Shown here one piece after another: positions 1 to 5,451 of a stretch of 5,968 bases of DNA. This DNA is from an uncultured Eubacteriales bacterium (GTDB lineage: Bacteria; Bacillota; Clostridia; Oscillospirales; CAG-272): NCBI GenBank assembly GCA_949878535.1, contig CATLAS010000067.1:1-5968 (forward strand), read 5' to 3'. Under the pieces are notes generated by a model. It was given only the letters and a program-made list of their open reading frames with translations. It ran no database searches and was not told where the DNA came from. The number at the start of each line of letters is the position of its first letter. The first letter of the stretch is position 1. The position numbers and the translations under genes are program-made.

Positions 1-397
1 CAATGTCTGCATCGGGAAGCAGTGCTGCTGCCCGGCGGGCAAAATCTGCCAATACTGCGATTCCCAGGGACATGTTGGCAGAGTAGAATACCGGAACGGA
101 TTTTGCCGCTTCATAAATCAGCGCTTTTTCGTCCTCTGTGTGACCAGTGGTGGAAAGCACAATGGGAAGGGAGTGTCCGAGGGCATAGGAAATCAGTTCG
201 CGGACTGCGCTGTGGTGGGAGAAGTCGATGATGACATTGGCTTCTCCTTTATAATCTGCAATATTGTGCAGGTCGAACGCTTCTGAAAATTTGTCAATTT
301 CTGCAGCGATAATTGTATCGTCCGCGCTTGCCGCAACCTGCTCCCGCACTGCGGCGCCCATCCGTCCGCCTGCGCCGTTTAAAATAATTTTTGTCAT
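1..397 (-). CDS. dapB: 4-hydroxy-tetrahydrodipicolinate reductase (DapB), N-terminal part, cut by window edge
   Basis: DapB reduces hydroxy-tetrahydrodipicolinate with NAD(P)H in the cytoplasm. This is the second step of the diaminopimelate/lysine branch and follows DapA. The ATG is at 397-395 and 132 codons lie in the window, about half of the usual 230-270. Visible marks are the Rossmann nucleotide loop GAGGRMG (residues 8-14), VIIDFS (55-60), STTGHT (82-87) and YSANMSLGI (105-113), all typical of the DapB N-terminal cofactor domain. The catalytic His/Lys region and the substrate-binding domain lie beyond the left edge, so intactness cannot be judged. It follows dapA on the same strand after 85 bp, with only a weak purine tract (AGAAAGG) 13 nt before the start. 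I see no promoter of its own, so it is probably co-transcribed with dapA under the lysine riboswitch (inference). Confidence 0.95.
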   Translation of the reverse strand, partial: MTKIILNGAGGRMGAAVREQVAASADDTIIAAEIDKFSEAFDLHNIADYKGEANVIIDFSHHSAVRELISYALGHSLPIVLSTTGHTEDEKALIYEAAKSVPVFYSANMSLGIAVLADFARRAAALLPDADI

Positions 398-418
398 ATT
401 AATACTTTTGCCTTTCTC

Positions 419-466
419 GTCTGAAAGAAACAAAATTTCATTTTTGCATTTTTTCATCTTTCAGAC
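419..466 (-). other. Inverted repeat in the dapA-dapB gap
   Basis: GTCTGAAAGA (419-428) and TCTTTCAGAC (457-466) are exact reverse complements separated by 28 AT-rich bases. In the dapA-dapB transcript they would form a 10-bp stem just before the dapB ribosome-binding region. No U-tract follows the 3' arm on either strand, so it does not look like an intrinsic terminator. It could be an RNA processing or stability element, or could tune dapB translation; the role is inference. Confidence 0.6.
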
Positions 467-482
467 TGTTGATCCTTTTGTT

Positions 483-1370
483 TTATGAAATCAGTCCATG
501 TGTACGCATAATTTGCAGCATAGCTGCTTCTTTGACTTCATCCATGGGAGTCAGCGGCAGACGCAGAGTGTTTTCACAGAATCCCATTGCAGCCATTGCA
601 GCTTTAACAGGAATGGGATTTACTTCAGAGAAAAGGGCACTGATGAGCGCATGATACTGATACTGAAGCTGCGCTGCGCCGTGGATGTCCCCTGCAAAGA
701 ATTTTTCTGCGATCTGGCAGGTCTCTCTCGGAAGTACGTTGGAAAGAACAGAAATGGCGCCGATTCCGCCTACGGACATGAGCGGCACGATCTGATCATC
801 GTTTCCGGAATACAGATCCAGCTTGCCGTAGACATAGGACATGGTTTCCACGATTTTGGAAAGATTGCCGTTTGCTTCTTTAATGCCGCAGATATTTTCA
901 TGATCTGCCAGGATACGGTAGGTATCCGGTTCAATATTTACACCGGTGCGGGAAGGAACGTTGTACAGAATCACAGGCGCGTCGCTCATATCTGCAATAT
1001 CGGTGAACATTTTCACAAGTCCCTTTTGGGTTGCTTTGTTGTAATAAGGCGTTACTACCAGCACTGCGTCTGCACCTGCCTCACAGGCACAGCGGGTCAG
1101 ATCTTTCGCATATCCGGTATCGTTGGATCCGGTGCCTGCAATAATGGGCACCTTGCCTGCCGCACGCTTTACGGCAAAGGCGATGGCATCCCGGTGCTCG
1201 TCATCAGTAAGAGTGGAAGCTTCGCCAGTGGTGCCGCAGACGACCAGCGCGTTGATGCCGGATTCAATCTGCCAGTCAATGATACGGCCGAACTGCTCGT
1301 AGTCGATCCCTTCTGCATTGAAGGGGGTGATCAGCGCAGTGGCAATTCCCTTAAAAATTGTTTTTTTCAT
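483..1370 (-). CDS. dapA: 4-hydroxy-tetrahydrodipicolinate synthase (DapA)
   Basis: DapA condenses pyruvate with aspartate semialdehyde, the committed step to diaminopimelate (cell wall) and lysine; it acts in the cytoplasm. The 295-residue product matches the family length (about 290-300) and is a single (beta/alpha)8 aldolase barrel. The Schiff-base lysine is K164 in GIKEANG. The catalytic triad partners are T48 (in CGTTGEAS), Y136 (in LYNVPSRTG) and Y110 (in TPYYNK); R141 is the substrate carboxylate ligand. The start at 1370 is chosen because MKKTIFKGIATALITPF is the normal family N-terminus and AGGAAAG lies 10 nt upstream. An in-frame ATG at 1421 would add 17 unrelated residues and is unlikely. 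In the lysine feedback site, E. coli His53 and Glu84 correspond here to D56 and Y87, so allosteric inhibition may be weak (inference). Transcription is probably controlled by the upstream lysine riboswitch. Confidence 0.97.
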   Translation of the reverse strand: MKKTIFKGIATALITPFNAEGIDYEQFGRIIDWQIESGINALVVCGTTGEASTLTDDEHRDAIAFAVKRAAGKVPIIAGTGSNDTGYAKDLTRCACEAGADAVLVVTPYYNKATQKGLVKMFTDIADMSDAPVILYNVPSRTGVNIEPDTYRILADHENICGIKEANGNLSKIVETMSYVYGKLDLYSGNDDQIVPLMSVGGIGAISVLSNVLPRETCQIAEKFFAGDIHGAAQLQYQYHALISALFSEVNPIPVKAAMAAMGFCENTLRLPLTPMDEVKEAAMLQIMRTHGLIS

Positions 1371-1436
1371 GTTGTTCTCGCTTTCCTGAACATAATATAT
1401 TTTTACCAAAGTCTGGCGCATTTTTGCATTTCCTGG

Positions 1437-1467
1437 AAAAACAAAAAAGCCGACACACGGGTCGACT
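1437..1467 (-). terminator. Intrinsic terminator of the dapA leader (riboswitch expression platform)
   Basis: Read on the minus strand, AGTCGAC (1467-1461), a 6-nt loop and GTCGGCT (1454-1448) form a 7-bp stem with one G-U pair, followed by TTTTTTGTTTTT. This is a classic Rho-independent terminator. It lies between the lysine aptamer and the dapA start, 67 nt from the ATG, so it is best read as the lysine-dependent OFF structure rather than the end of another gene. Confidence 0.88.
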
Positions 1468-1478
1468 CTGCAAACAAA

Positions 1479-1500
1479 CTGATATTCCTGTAGAATTCAG
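1479..1500 (-). other. Hairpin between lysine aptamer and terminator
   Basis: On the minus strand CTGAATTC (1500-1493), a TACAG loop and GAAT-A-TCAG (1487-1479) form an 8-bp stem with one bulged A. It starts at the base that ends the P1 3' strand of the riboswitch. It may stack on P1 or take part in the switch between terminator and antiterminator. The pairing is visible; the role is inference. Confidence 0.5.
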
Positions 1501-1657
1501 ATAGCTCTCCGCAAAAGCGACAGTCGGGATGATCTTATTCATCCAAACCAGGACAGACGTGACCCCAATCTTCCTTCGGCATTTGCCCCTTTCCTGCTGA
1601 CAACGGGCGGTCAACCCTTTTGCATCCGCAGTACTTTTGACACAATGCACCTCTACC
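1500..1657 (-). promoter_or_regulatory. Lysine riboswitch (L box) aptamer
   Basis: The minus-strand leader carries the conserved blocks of the L-box aptamer in order: GGTAG opening P1 (1657-1653), overlapping AGAGGTGC (1654-1647), the AAAAGTA turn (about 1638-1632), GAAAGGGGC (1593-1585), TGCCGAAG (1581-1574), and the closing GGAGAGCTATC (1510-1500), whose CTATC pairs with GGTAG to make P1. A P4-type hairpin (GGATGA/TCATCC, 1544-1527) and a P5-type hairpin (CGC-TTTT-GCG, 1519-1510) are also clear. These blocks match the lysC leader of Bacillus as I recall it. The element sits between a strong promoter and a terminator before dapA, a known target of this class. Lysine binding should stabilise P1 and favour termination. 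I could not run a covariance search. Confidence 0.93.
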
Positions 1658-1668
1658 GTGTTGCGGAT

Positions 1669-1697
1669 ATTGTAGCACAGATTTTTCCTGCTGTCAA
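1669..1697 (-). promoter_or_regulatory. Promoter of the dapA-dapB operon
   Basis: On the minus strand a perfect -35 TTGACA (1697-1692) is followed after exactly 17 bp by TACAAT (1674-1669). Transcription should begin near 1662, a few bases before the lysine aptamer, giving a leader of about 290 nt. The near-consensus sequence implies strong constitutive initiation, with control left to the riboswitch. Confidence 0.9.
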
Positions 1698-1703
1698 GTA
1701 GGA

Positions 1704-1728
1704 TTTTCAGCATTTTTGAGGCTGAAAA
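1704..1728. other. Inverted repeat just upstream of the dap promoter
   Basis: TTTTCAGC (1704-1711) and GCTGAAAA (1721-1728) are exact reverse complements with a 9-nt spacer, ending 7 bp upstream of the dapA -35 box. It could be an operator, or a hairpin that ends transcription coming in from the repeats. No long U-tract follows, and the function is unknown. Confidence 0.45.
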
Positions 1729-1786
1729 GTAAAAGGATCTTTTGCAGGAAAAAGGGCTCTCATGTATTGGAGCATAGCACGAACCA

Positions 1787-1938
1787 AAGCCTCCTTTGTA
1801 AGGATCCATTGCGCGGCACAGACAAAAAGGCTCCCCCAGTAAAGGGGACTTCCGTGGAACACAAACCATAAAAAGGCCCCCTTGTGCGGGGATTCGTTTT
1901 CGAATCCCTGGGGCATCCCGCGTAGCACAAGCCATGAG
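1787..1938. repeat. Degenerate tandem 46-bp palindromic repeat units (left array)
   Basis: Three imperfect units start at 1787, 1827 and 1873, each opening with AAGGC/AAGC and a C-run/G-run palindrome and ending near CACAAACCAT. Their lengths are 40, 46 and 66 bp. The third is longer because it carries an extra hairpin, GGGATTCG-TTTT-CGAATCCC (1889-1908), and is followed directly by the well-preserved unit at 1939. Traces of an older unit may extend left to about 1750. The units are related to those at 5360-5451 and 5832-5922. No coding signal is seen here. Confidence 0.8.
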
Positions 1939-2070
1939 AAGGCCCCCTTGTGCAAAGGGGGCTCCCGCGTAGCGGGTGGGGGATTGTAAAGCTATCATTT
2001 GGCAGGATCATTTAGACAATCCCTCCGAGCTTTGCTGCGCAAAGCCCACCTCCCTTTGCACAAGGGAGGC
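1939..2070. repeat. Composite inverted-arm intergenic repeat, copy 1 (MITE-like)
   Basis: The left arm (1939-1985) contains the palindrome CCCCCTTGTGCAAAGGGGG and a second hairpin CCCGC-GTA-GCGGG, and ends in GGATT. The right arm (2018-2070) begins AATCC, holds GCTTTG-CTGCG-CAAAGC, and ends with CCTCCCTT-TGCAC-AAGGGAGG. The arms are imperfect reverse complements sharing CCCTTGTGCAAAGGG at the outside and GGATTGT/ACAATCC at the inside, around a 28-bp core containing ATTTGGCAGGATCA. No transposase is present, so if mobile it would be non-autonomous. It is near-identical to 5452-5601. It may also act as a bidirectional hairpin block between the divergent dap and rec operons (inference). Confidence 0.85.
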
Positions 2071-2094
2071 TGATGAGGTTAGGCGGGTGCTTGT

Positions 2095-2125
2095 GGCAGT
2101 TCCCTTTGCTGTGGGAGCCTTTTTT
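2095..2125 (+). terminator. Possible hairpin plus T-run between repeat and recA promoter
   Basis: GGC...TCCC (2095-2104) can pair with GGGAGCC (2113-2119) with a small bulge, and six T follow (2120-2125), which resembles a plus-strand terminator. By alignment with the 52-53-bp units at 5577-5785 it is a decayed repeat palindrome. No plus-strand gene lies upstream, so it would shield recA from read-through out of the repeats at most. Confidence 0.4.
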
Positions 2126-2150
2126 GTTTATGCGAAATACTAAAAATAGA

Positions 2151-2171
2151 TTTTCCGCTATAGCGCGAAAA
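2151..2171. promoter_or_regulatory. Palindrome upstream of the recA promoter, possible operator
   Basis: CGCTATAGCG (2156-2165) is a perfect 10-bp palindrome flanked by TTTTC and, after one extra base, GAAAA. It ends 15 bp before the recA -35 box. The symmetry and position suit a dimeric DNA-binding protein, but it does not match the Gram-positive LexA box (GAAC-N4-GTTC). The binder is unknown. Confidence 0.45.
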
Positions 2172-2186
2172 ATAACCCCCTTTTCC

Positions 2187-2215
2187 TTGACTATAATTCA
2201 ACTTTGTTATATAAT
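2187..2215 (+). promoter_or_regulatory. Promoter of the recA-recF-recX operon
   Basis: TTGACT (2187-2192) and a perfect TATAAT (2210-2215) are separated by 17 bp, giving a predicted start near 2222 and a leader of about 106 nt. I found no canonical LexA/SOS box in or near it. The spacer has only AAC-TTT-GTT (2201-2209), which has 3 rather than 4 bases between half sites. Confidence 0.88.
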
Positions 2216-2237
2216 AAAAAGTAAGAATGATTAAATT

Positions 2238-2292
2238 GCCATAATATTGCCATTTGCTGCCCGGCGGCGTTTGCGCAGTATCTCAATATGGC
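2238..2292 (+). other. Possible stem-loop in the recA 5' leader
   Basis: GCCAT-AAT-ATTG (2238-2249) can pair with CAATATGGC (2284-2292), giving nine pairs with a 3-nt bulge and enclosing a GC-rich segment that has a further CTGC/GCAG pairing. It ends 18 nt before the AAAGG purine tract that precedes the recA start. It could influence mRNA stability or translation; no known regulatory RNA class was recognised. Confidence 0.35.
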
Positions 2293-2327
2293 TTTTCAGG
2301 ACTATTTTTGAAAGGTACGGTAGAAAA

Positions 2328-3437
2328 ATGGCGCAGAAGAAAAAAGCAGCCGCACCCGCAGCGGAATCCACTGCGGATAACAAAAAGAAAGCATTGGAAA
2401 CTGCAATTTCCCAAATTGAGAAAAGCTTTGGACAGGGTACAATCATCAAAATGGGTGAAAATCCAAAAATGAATGTGTCTGCCGTTTCCAGCGGATCTCT
2501 TGGGCTGGATATTGCCCTTGGCGTAGGCGGATTTCCCAGAGGCAGAATTATTGAAATCTATGGACCGGAATCTTCCGGTAAAACAACGGTAGCGCTGCAC
2601 GCAGTGGCAGAGGTACAGAAACTGGGCGGCGAAGCTGCTTTTATTGATGCAGAGCACGCGCTGGATCCTTTGTATGCAAAGGCACTGGGCGTCAACATCG
2701 ATGATCTTTTGGTGTCTCAGCCGGATTCCGGAGAACAGGCGCTGGAGGTATGCGAGGCACTGGTGCGTTCTGGTGCGATTGATATTGTTATTATCGACTC
2801 CGTAGCGGCGTTGGTGCCCCAGCAGGAAATTGAAGGGGATATGGGCGCATCCCATGTGGGTCTGCAGGCACGGCTGATGTCTCAGGCACTGCGGAAGCTG
2901 TCGGGAACCGTTGCCAAAACGAACTGTATTGTTATATTTATCAACCAGCTGCGCGAGAAAGTAGGCGTGGTGTATGGAAACCCGGAAACTACCACAGGCG
3001 GACGGGCGTTGAAATTCTATGCGTCTGTGCGGTTGGAAGTCCGCAAGGCGGAGGTGCTGAAAAACGGTACGGAGCCTTACGGTAACCGGGTAAAATGTAA
3101 GGTAGTGAAAAATAAAGTTGCGCCGCCGTTTAAGGTTGCGGAATTTGATATTCTGTATGGTCACGGCATATCCAAAACAGGAGAAGTTGTGGATCGTGGC
3201 GTGGAAACAGGTGTGATGGACAAAAGCGGTTCCTGGTATTACTATAACGGAGAGCGTGTCGGACAGGGACGTGACAACGCACGCAAGTTTTTGGAAACCA
3301 ATCCGGAAATTCTCGCTGAGATTGAGGAGAAAATCAAGGCGCTGGGAACAGAGCAGGAGGAAGAACTGCCTGCTGCCGGTCTGGAGGATGAGGAAGATCT
3401 GGATATCCGCCTTTTGGATATGACTTTGGATGAATAA
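2328..3437 (+). CDS. recA: Recombinase RecA
   Basis: RecA forms ATP-dependent filaments on single-stranded DNA, carries out homologous strand exchange, and triggers LexA self-cleavage where LexA exists. The product has 369 residues; the family is usually 340-380. Motifs are Walker A GPESSGKT (79-86), the catalytic glutamate E109 in [10 protein letters not shown], Walker B IVIIDS (153-158), the loop 1 region around [18 protein letters not shown] (169-186), Q207 in FINQLREK, loop 2 with GNPETTTGG (217-225), and KFYASVR (229-235). A short lysine/alanine-rich N-terminal extension precedes the core, and the C-terminus is the usual acidic tail. The start at 2328 fits MAQKKK and an AAAGG tract 12 nt upstream. 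A TTG at 2247 in the same frame would add 27 arginine-rich residues unlike RecA and is rejected. It is first in an operon, with recF beginning 27 nt after its stop. Confidence 0.98.
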   Translation: MAQKKKAAAPAAESTADNKKKALETAISQIEKSFGQGTIIKMGENPKMNVSAVSSGSLGLDIALGVGGFPRGRIIEIYGPESSGKTTVALHAVAEVQKLGGEAAFIDAEHALDPLYAKALGVNIDDLLVSQPDSGEQALEVCEALVRSGAIDIVIIDSVAALVPQQEIEGDMGASHVGLQARLMSQALRKLSGTVAKTNCIVIFINQLREKVGVVYGNPETTTGGRALKFYASVRLEVRKAEVLKNGTEPYGNRVKCKVVKNKVAPPFKVAEFDILYGHGISKTGEVVDRGVETGVMDKSGSWYYYNGERVGQGRDNARKFLETNPEILAEIEEKIKALGTEQEEELPAAGLEDEEDLDIRLLDMTLDE

Positions 3438-3451
3438 AAGAAAGATACATA

Positions 3452-3458
3452 GAGAGGG
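3452..3458 (+). promoter_or_regulatory. Ribosome-binding site fixing the TTG start of recF
   Basis: GAGAGGG lies 6 nt before the TTG at 3465, within the 27-nt recA-recF gap. It supports the non-ATG start, because the reading frame has no other good start near the conserved N-terminus. Confidence 0.75.
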
Positions 3459-3464
3459 AAAATT

Positions 3465-4589
3465 TTGATTTGCAGCAGCATTTCGTTCTGCAATTACCGG
3501 AATATTTCATTGGAGACAGTCTCTTTTTCCGATGGCGTCAATGTGCTGTTCGGTGATAACGCTCAGGGAAAATCTAATATTCTGGAGGGAATCTACTTTT
3601 TTGCCAGAGGACGTTCTTTCCGAGGTGCGCGGGAGCGTGAAATGATCCGGTTCGGGGAAAAACAGGCGCAGCTATCTCTGTCCTTTCAAAAAGACAGCGC
3701 ACAGTATCCTGTAACGCTGGAGGCAGATTTGCCCCATACGGGGAAAAAAGTTCTCCGGCGGGGTGGTGCACGACTGTCCGGCGTCCGCGAGATGATCGGT
3801 TCGTTTCGTGCAGTGTTGTTTTGTCCCCTGCACCTTTCTCTGGTGGGTGGTGGACCGGCGTTGCGGCGCAGCTTTTTGGACATTGCACTGTCCCAGCTTT
3901 ATCCCGCATATTTAGACAGCCTTTCCCGATACAACCGGATTTTGGCGCAGCGTAATGCGCTCATTAAATCCGGTGTTATGGGAGATATGGCGGTGTGGGA
4001 GGTATATGCCCGGCAATTGGCGCACCTGGGCGCGGATATTGCTGCACGGCGCTGTGCTTACATGAGCAAACTGGAAAAATATGTAGCAGATATTTTTGCC
4101 GGAATGACGGAGGGGCGGGAAGCCCCTCGCCTTATATACCAGTCGGGCGCTTTGCCGGAAGATACGTCTGACGCTGCGGATATCCGCAGCGCCGGAGAGG
4201 AGCGGCTGTTCGCTGCACTCACCGGCTCCATCGAGCGGGAAGTTCGATATGGTGCTACTTTGTACGGCATTCATAAAGATGATATCAGCATTCGACTGAA
4301 CGAGCGGGAAGCTCGCAGCTATGCATCCCAGGGACAGCAGCGCAGTCTTGCGCTGGCGATGAAGCTGGCAGAAGGGGAAATGGCGAAAACAGTCGGCGGC
4401 GAATATCCAGTATTTTTGCTGGACGATGTACTTAGTGAATTGGACGGACAGCGCAGAGAGTTTATTCTTCGTTCGCTTACAGGGCGGCAGATTATTGTAA
4501 CTTCCTGCGAGCCGGCCTATTTTGACACAGGAGCGGCAGATGCAGTCAGGATGCTGCATGTGCAGGACGGAGCAATTCTGCCGTCGTGA
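3465..4589 (+). CDS. recF: DNA replication/repair protein RecF
   Basis: RecF is an SMC-like ATPase that binds gapped or stalled-fork DNA and, with RecO and RecR, helps load RecA. Its 374 residues match the family (about 360-370). Walker A is GDNAQGKS (30-37), followed by NILEGIYFFARGRSFRG typical of RecF. The ABC signature region is SQGQQRS (288-294), Walker B is VFLLDD (316-321), and SELD (324-327) is the D-loop region. The last segment, IIVTSCEPAYF, is also RecF-like. Translation starts at TTG, which can lower expression relative to recA. In most Bacillota recF sits by dnaN and gyrB; here it follows recA closely and precedes recX, which suggests co-expression of RecA with a loader and an inhibitor. 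No truncation or missing motif is seen. Confidence 0.96.
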   Translation: MICSSISFCNYRNISLETVSFSDGVNVLFGDNAQGKSNILEGIYFFARGRSFRGAREREMIRFGEKQAQLSLSFQKDSAQYPVTLEADLPHTGKKVLRRGGARLSGVREMIGSFRAVLFCPLHLSLVGGGPALRRSFLDIALSQLYPAYLDSLSRYNRILAQRNALIKSGVMGDMAVWEVYARQLAHLGADIAARRCAYMSKLEKYVADIFAGMTEGREAPRLIYQSGALPEDTSDAADIRSAGEERLFAALTGSIEREVRYGATLYGIHKDDISIRLNEREARSYASQGQQRSLALAMKLAEGEMAKTVGGEYPVFLLDDVLSELDGQRREFILRSLTGRQIIVTSCEPAYFDTGAADAVRMLHVQDGAILPS

Positions 4590-4620
4590 AATGGTCGTAC
4601 GCACATATGAATAAAAAGCA

Positions 4621-4636
4621 CGGTGCGCTTGCACCG
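4621..4636 (+). other. Hairpin in the recF-recX gap
   Basis: CGGTGC-GCTT-GCACCG is a perfect 6-bp GC-rich stem with a 4-nt loop, located 11 nt before the recX Shine-Dalgarno run. No T-run follows, so it is not a standard terminator. It may protect or separate the two parts of the message, or reduce ribosome access to recX (inference). Confidence 0.5.
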
Positions 4637-4658
4637 CGAATAGAATGGGGGAGGAAAT

Positions 4659-5312
4659 ATGCAGTATCAAATTACGGACGTATATGAAACCCGAGCGGGG
4701 ATTTCCGTTGTGTTATCCTGCGATGATGGGGACGGGACGGAGAAAACCCTGCTGTTCAAGCCTTCCCTGTGGCTGGAAGAAGGGCTGCAGGCTGGAGACA
4801 TTCTGGACGAGGAGCGTATGGATCAACTATGCAGTACGGCGCAGTACTGTCAGGCAATCGCACGAGCGGAGGGACTGCTGGCAAATTCAGATTATAGCCG
4901 GATGCGGTTGATTCACCGATTGATGCGGTTTGGATTTGATCGGTCTGTGTGTGAGCGGGCAGCGGACTACATGATAGAAAAAGGATATATCCGCGAGACG
5001 GATCAGACGCTGCGTATTGCTCGGTTCTATTGTAAGAGCAAGCACTGGGGTAAAAAACGCATTGCCGCGGAACTGATGGGCAGGGGATACTGCCACGATG
5101 CGGTGATGAACGCGCTGGGGTCCCTGAGTGATGAGGAATATTTTGCATCTCTGATGCAGCTTGTTGAGAAAAAATATTCCACCCCCTGTACAGATGAAAA
5201 AGAAAAACAGAAACGGATTGCGGCTCTGTCCCGTTTGGGATTTTCCTTTGGGGAAATTCAGCGGGCATTTGAAAAACTGGATCTTAAAGACGAAGCTGTC
5301 GGCATAGTATAA
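4659..5312 (+). CDS. recX: Regulatory protein RecX
   Basis: RecX binds RecA filaments and limits their growth and activity. The product has 217 residues, within the broad family range (about 150-270). An N-terminal beta-rich region (about 1-60; LLFKPSLWLEEGLQAGDIL) is followed by three-helix RecX repeats. The first is at about 64-115 (LIHRLMRFGFDRSVCERAAD, then EKGYI). The second is at about 117-155, with the hallmark WGKKRIAAELMGRGY (130-144). The third is at about 157-206 (RIAALSRLGFSFGEIQRAF). The start is set by GGGGGAGG ending 4 nt before the ATG; a frame beginning at 4645 overlaps it but is not the conserved protein. It follows recF after 69 bp containing a hairpin and is probably co-transcribed. 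In E. coli recX also follows recA, and RecF is reported to counter RecX, so the three products act on one filament. Confidence 0.93.
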   Translation: MQYQITDVYETRAGISVVLSCDDGDGTEKTLLFKPSLWLEEGLQAGDILDEERMDQLCSTAQYCQAIARAEGLLANSDYSRMRLIHRLMRFGFDRSVCERAADYMIEKGYIRETDQTLRIARFYCKSKHWGKKRIAAELMGRGYCHDAVMNALGSLSDEEYFASLMQLVEKKYSTPCTDEKEKQKRIAALSRLGFSFGEIQRAFEKLDLKDEAVGIV

Positions 5313-5359
5313 ACTGTAAAAGCTGCAGCAAAGGGAGCTGTCAGTCAAGCCACACAAAA

Positions 5360-5451
5360 AAGGCCCTCTTGCACAGAGAAACTCCCGCATAGCATAAGCC
5401 ATGAGAAGGCCCCCTTGCACAAAGAAATTCCCACGCAGCACAAACCATGAG
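5360..5451. repeat. Tandem 46-bp palindromic repeat units downstream of recX
   Basis: Two units of exactly 46 bp (5360-5405, 5406-5451) open with AAGGCCC, have TTGCACA near the middle, and end with CATGAG before the next AAGGC. They run straight into the composite element at 5452. The 47 bp between the recX stop and the first unit contain no clear intrinsic terminator, so these hairpins may end recX transcription (inference). Confidence 0.8.

Noticed and set aside
1371..1421. DapA extension from an ATG at 1421
   Set aside because: It adds 17 non-family residues; MKKTIFKG at 1370 is the normal DapA start and has its own purine tract.
498..1493. 331-codon plus-strand frame opposite dapA
   Set aside because: It is a shadow of dapA with no recognisable domain, and it runs through the terminator of the dapA leader.
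1351..2011. Minus-strand reading frames across the left repeats with peptides such as HKGAFSWLVLRG
   Set aside because: They recur wherever the GC-rich palindromic units occur, have no family resemblance, and overlap the riboswitch, promoter and repeats. They are translation of repeat DNA, not genes.
2201..2209. AAC-TTT-GTT in the recA promoter as a LexA box
   Set aside because: The half-site spacing is 3 instead of 4 and the outer G/C positions are wrong; the match is too weak to call.
2247..2327. N-terminal extension of RecA from a TTG start
   Set aside because: The 27 extra residues are arginine-rich and unlike RecA, the extension covers the leader stem, and the ATG at 2328 gives the expected N-terminus.
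2283..3164. 293-codon minus-strand frame opposite recA
   Set aside because: It has a Cys/His/Arg-rich composition typical of antisense shadows, and the plus strand encodes a complete RecA.
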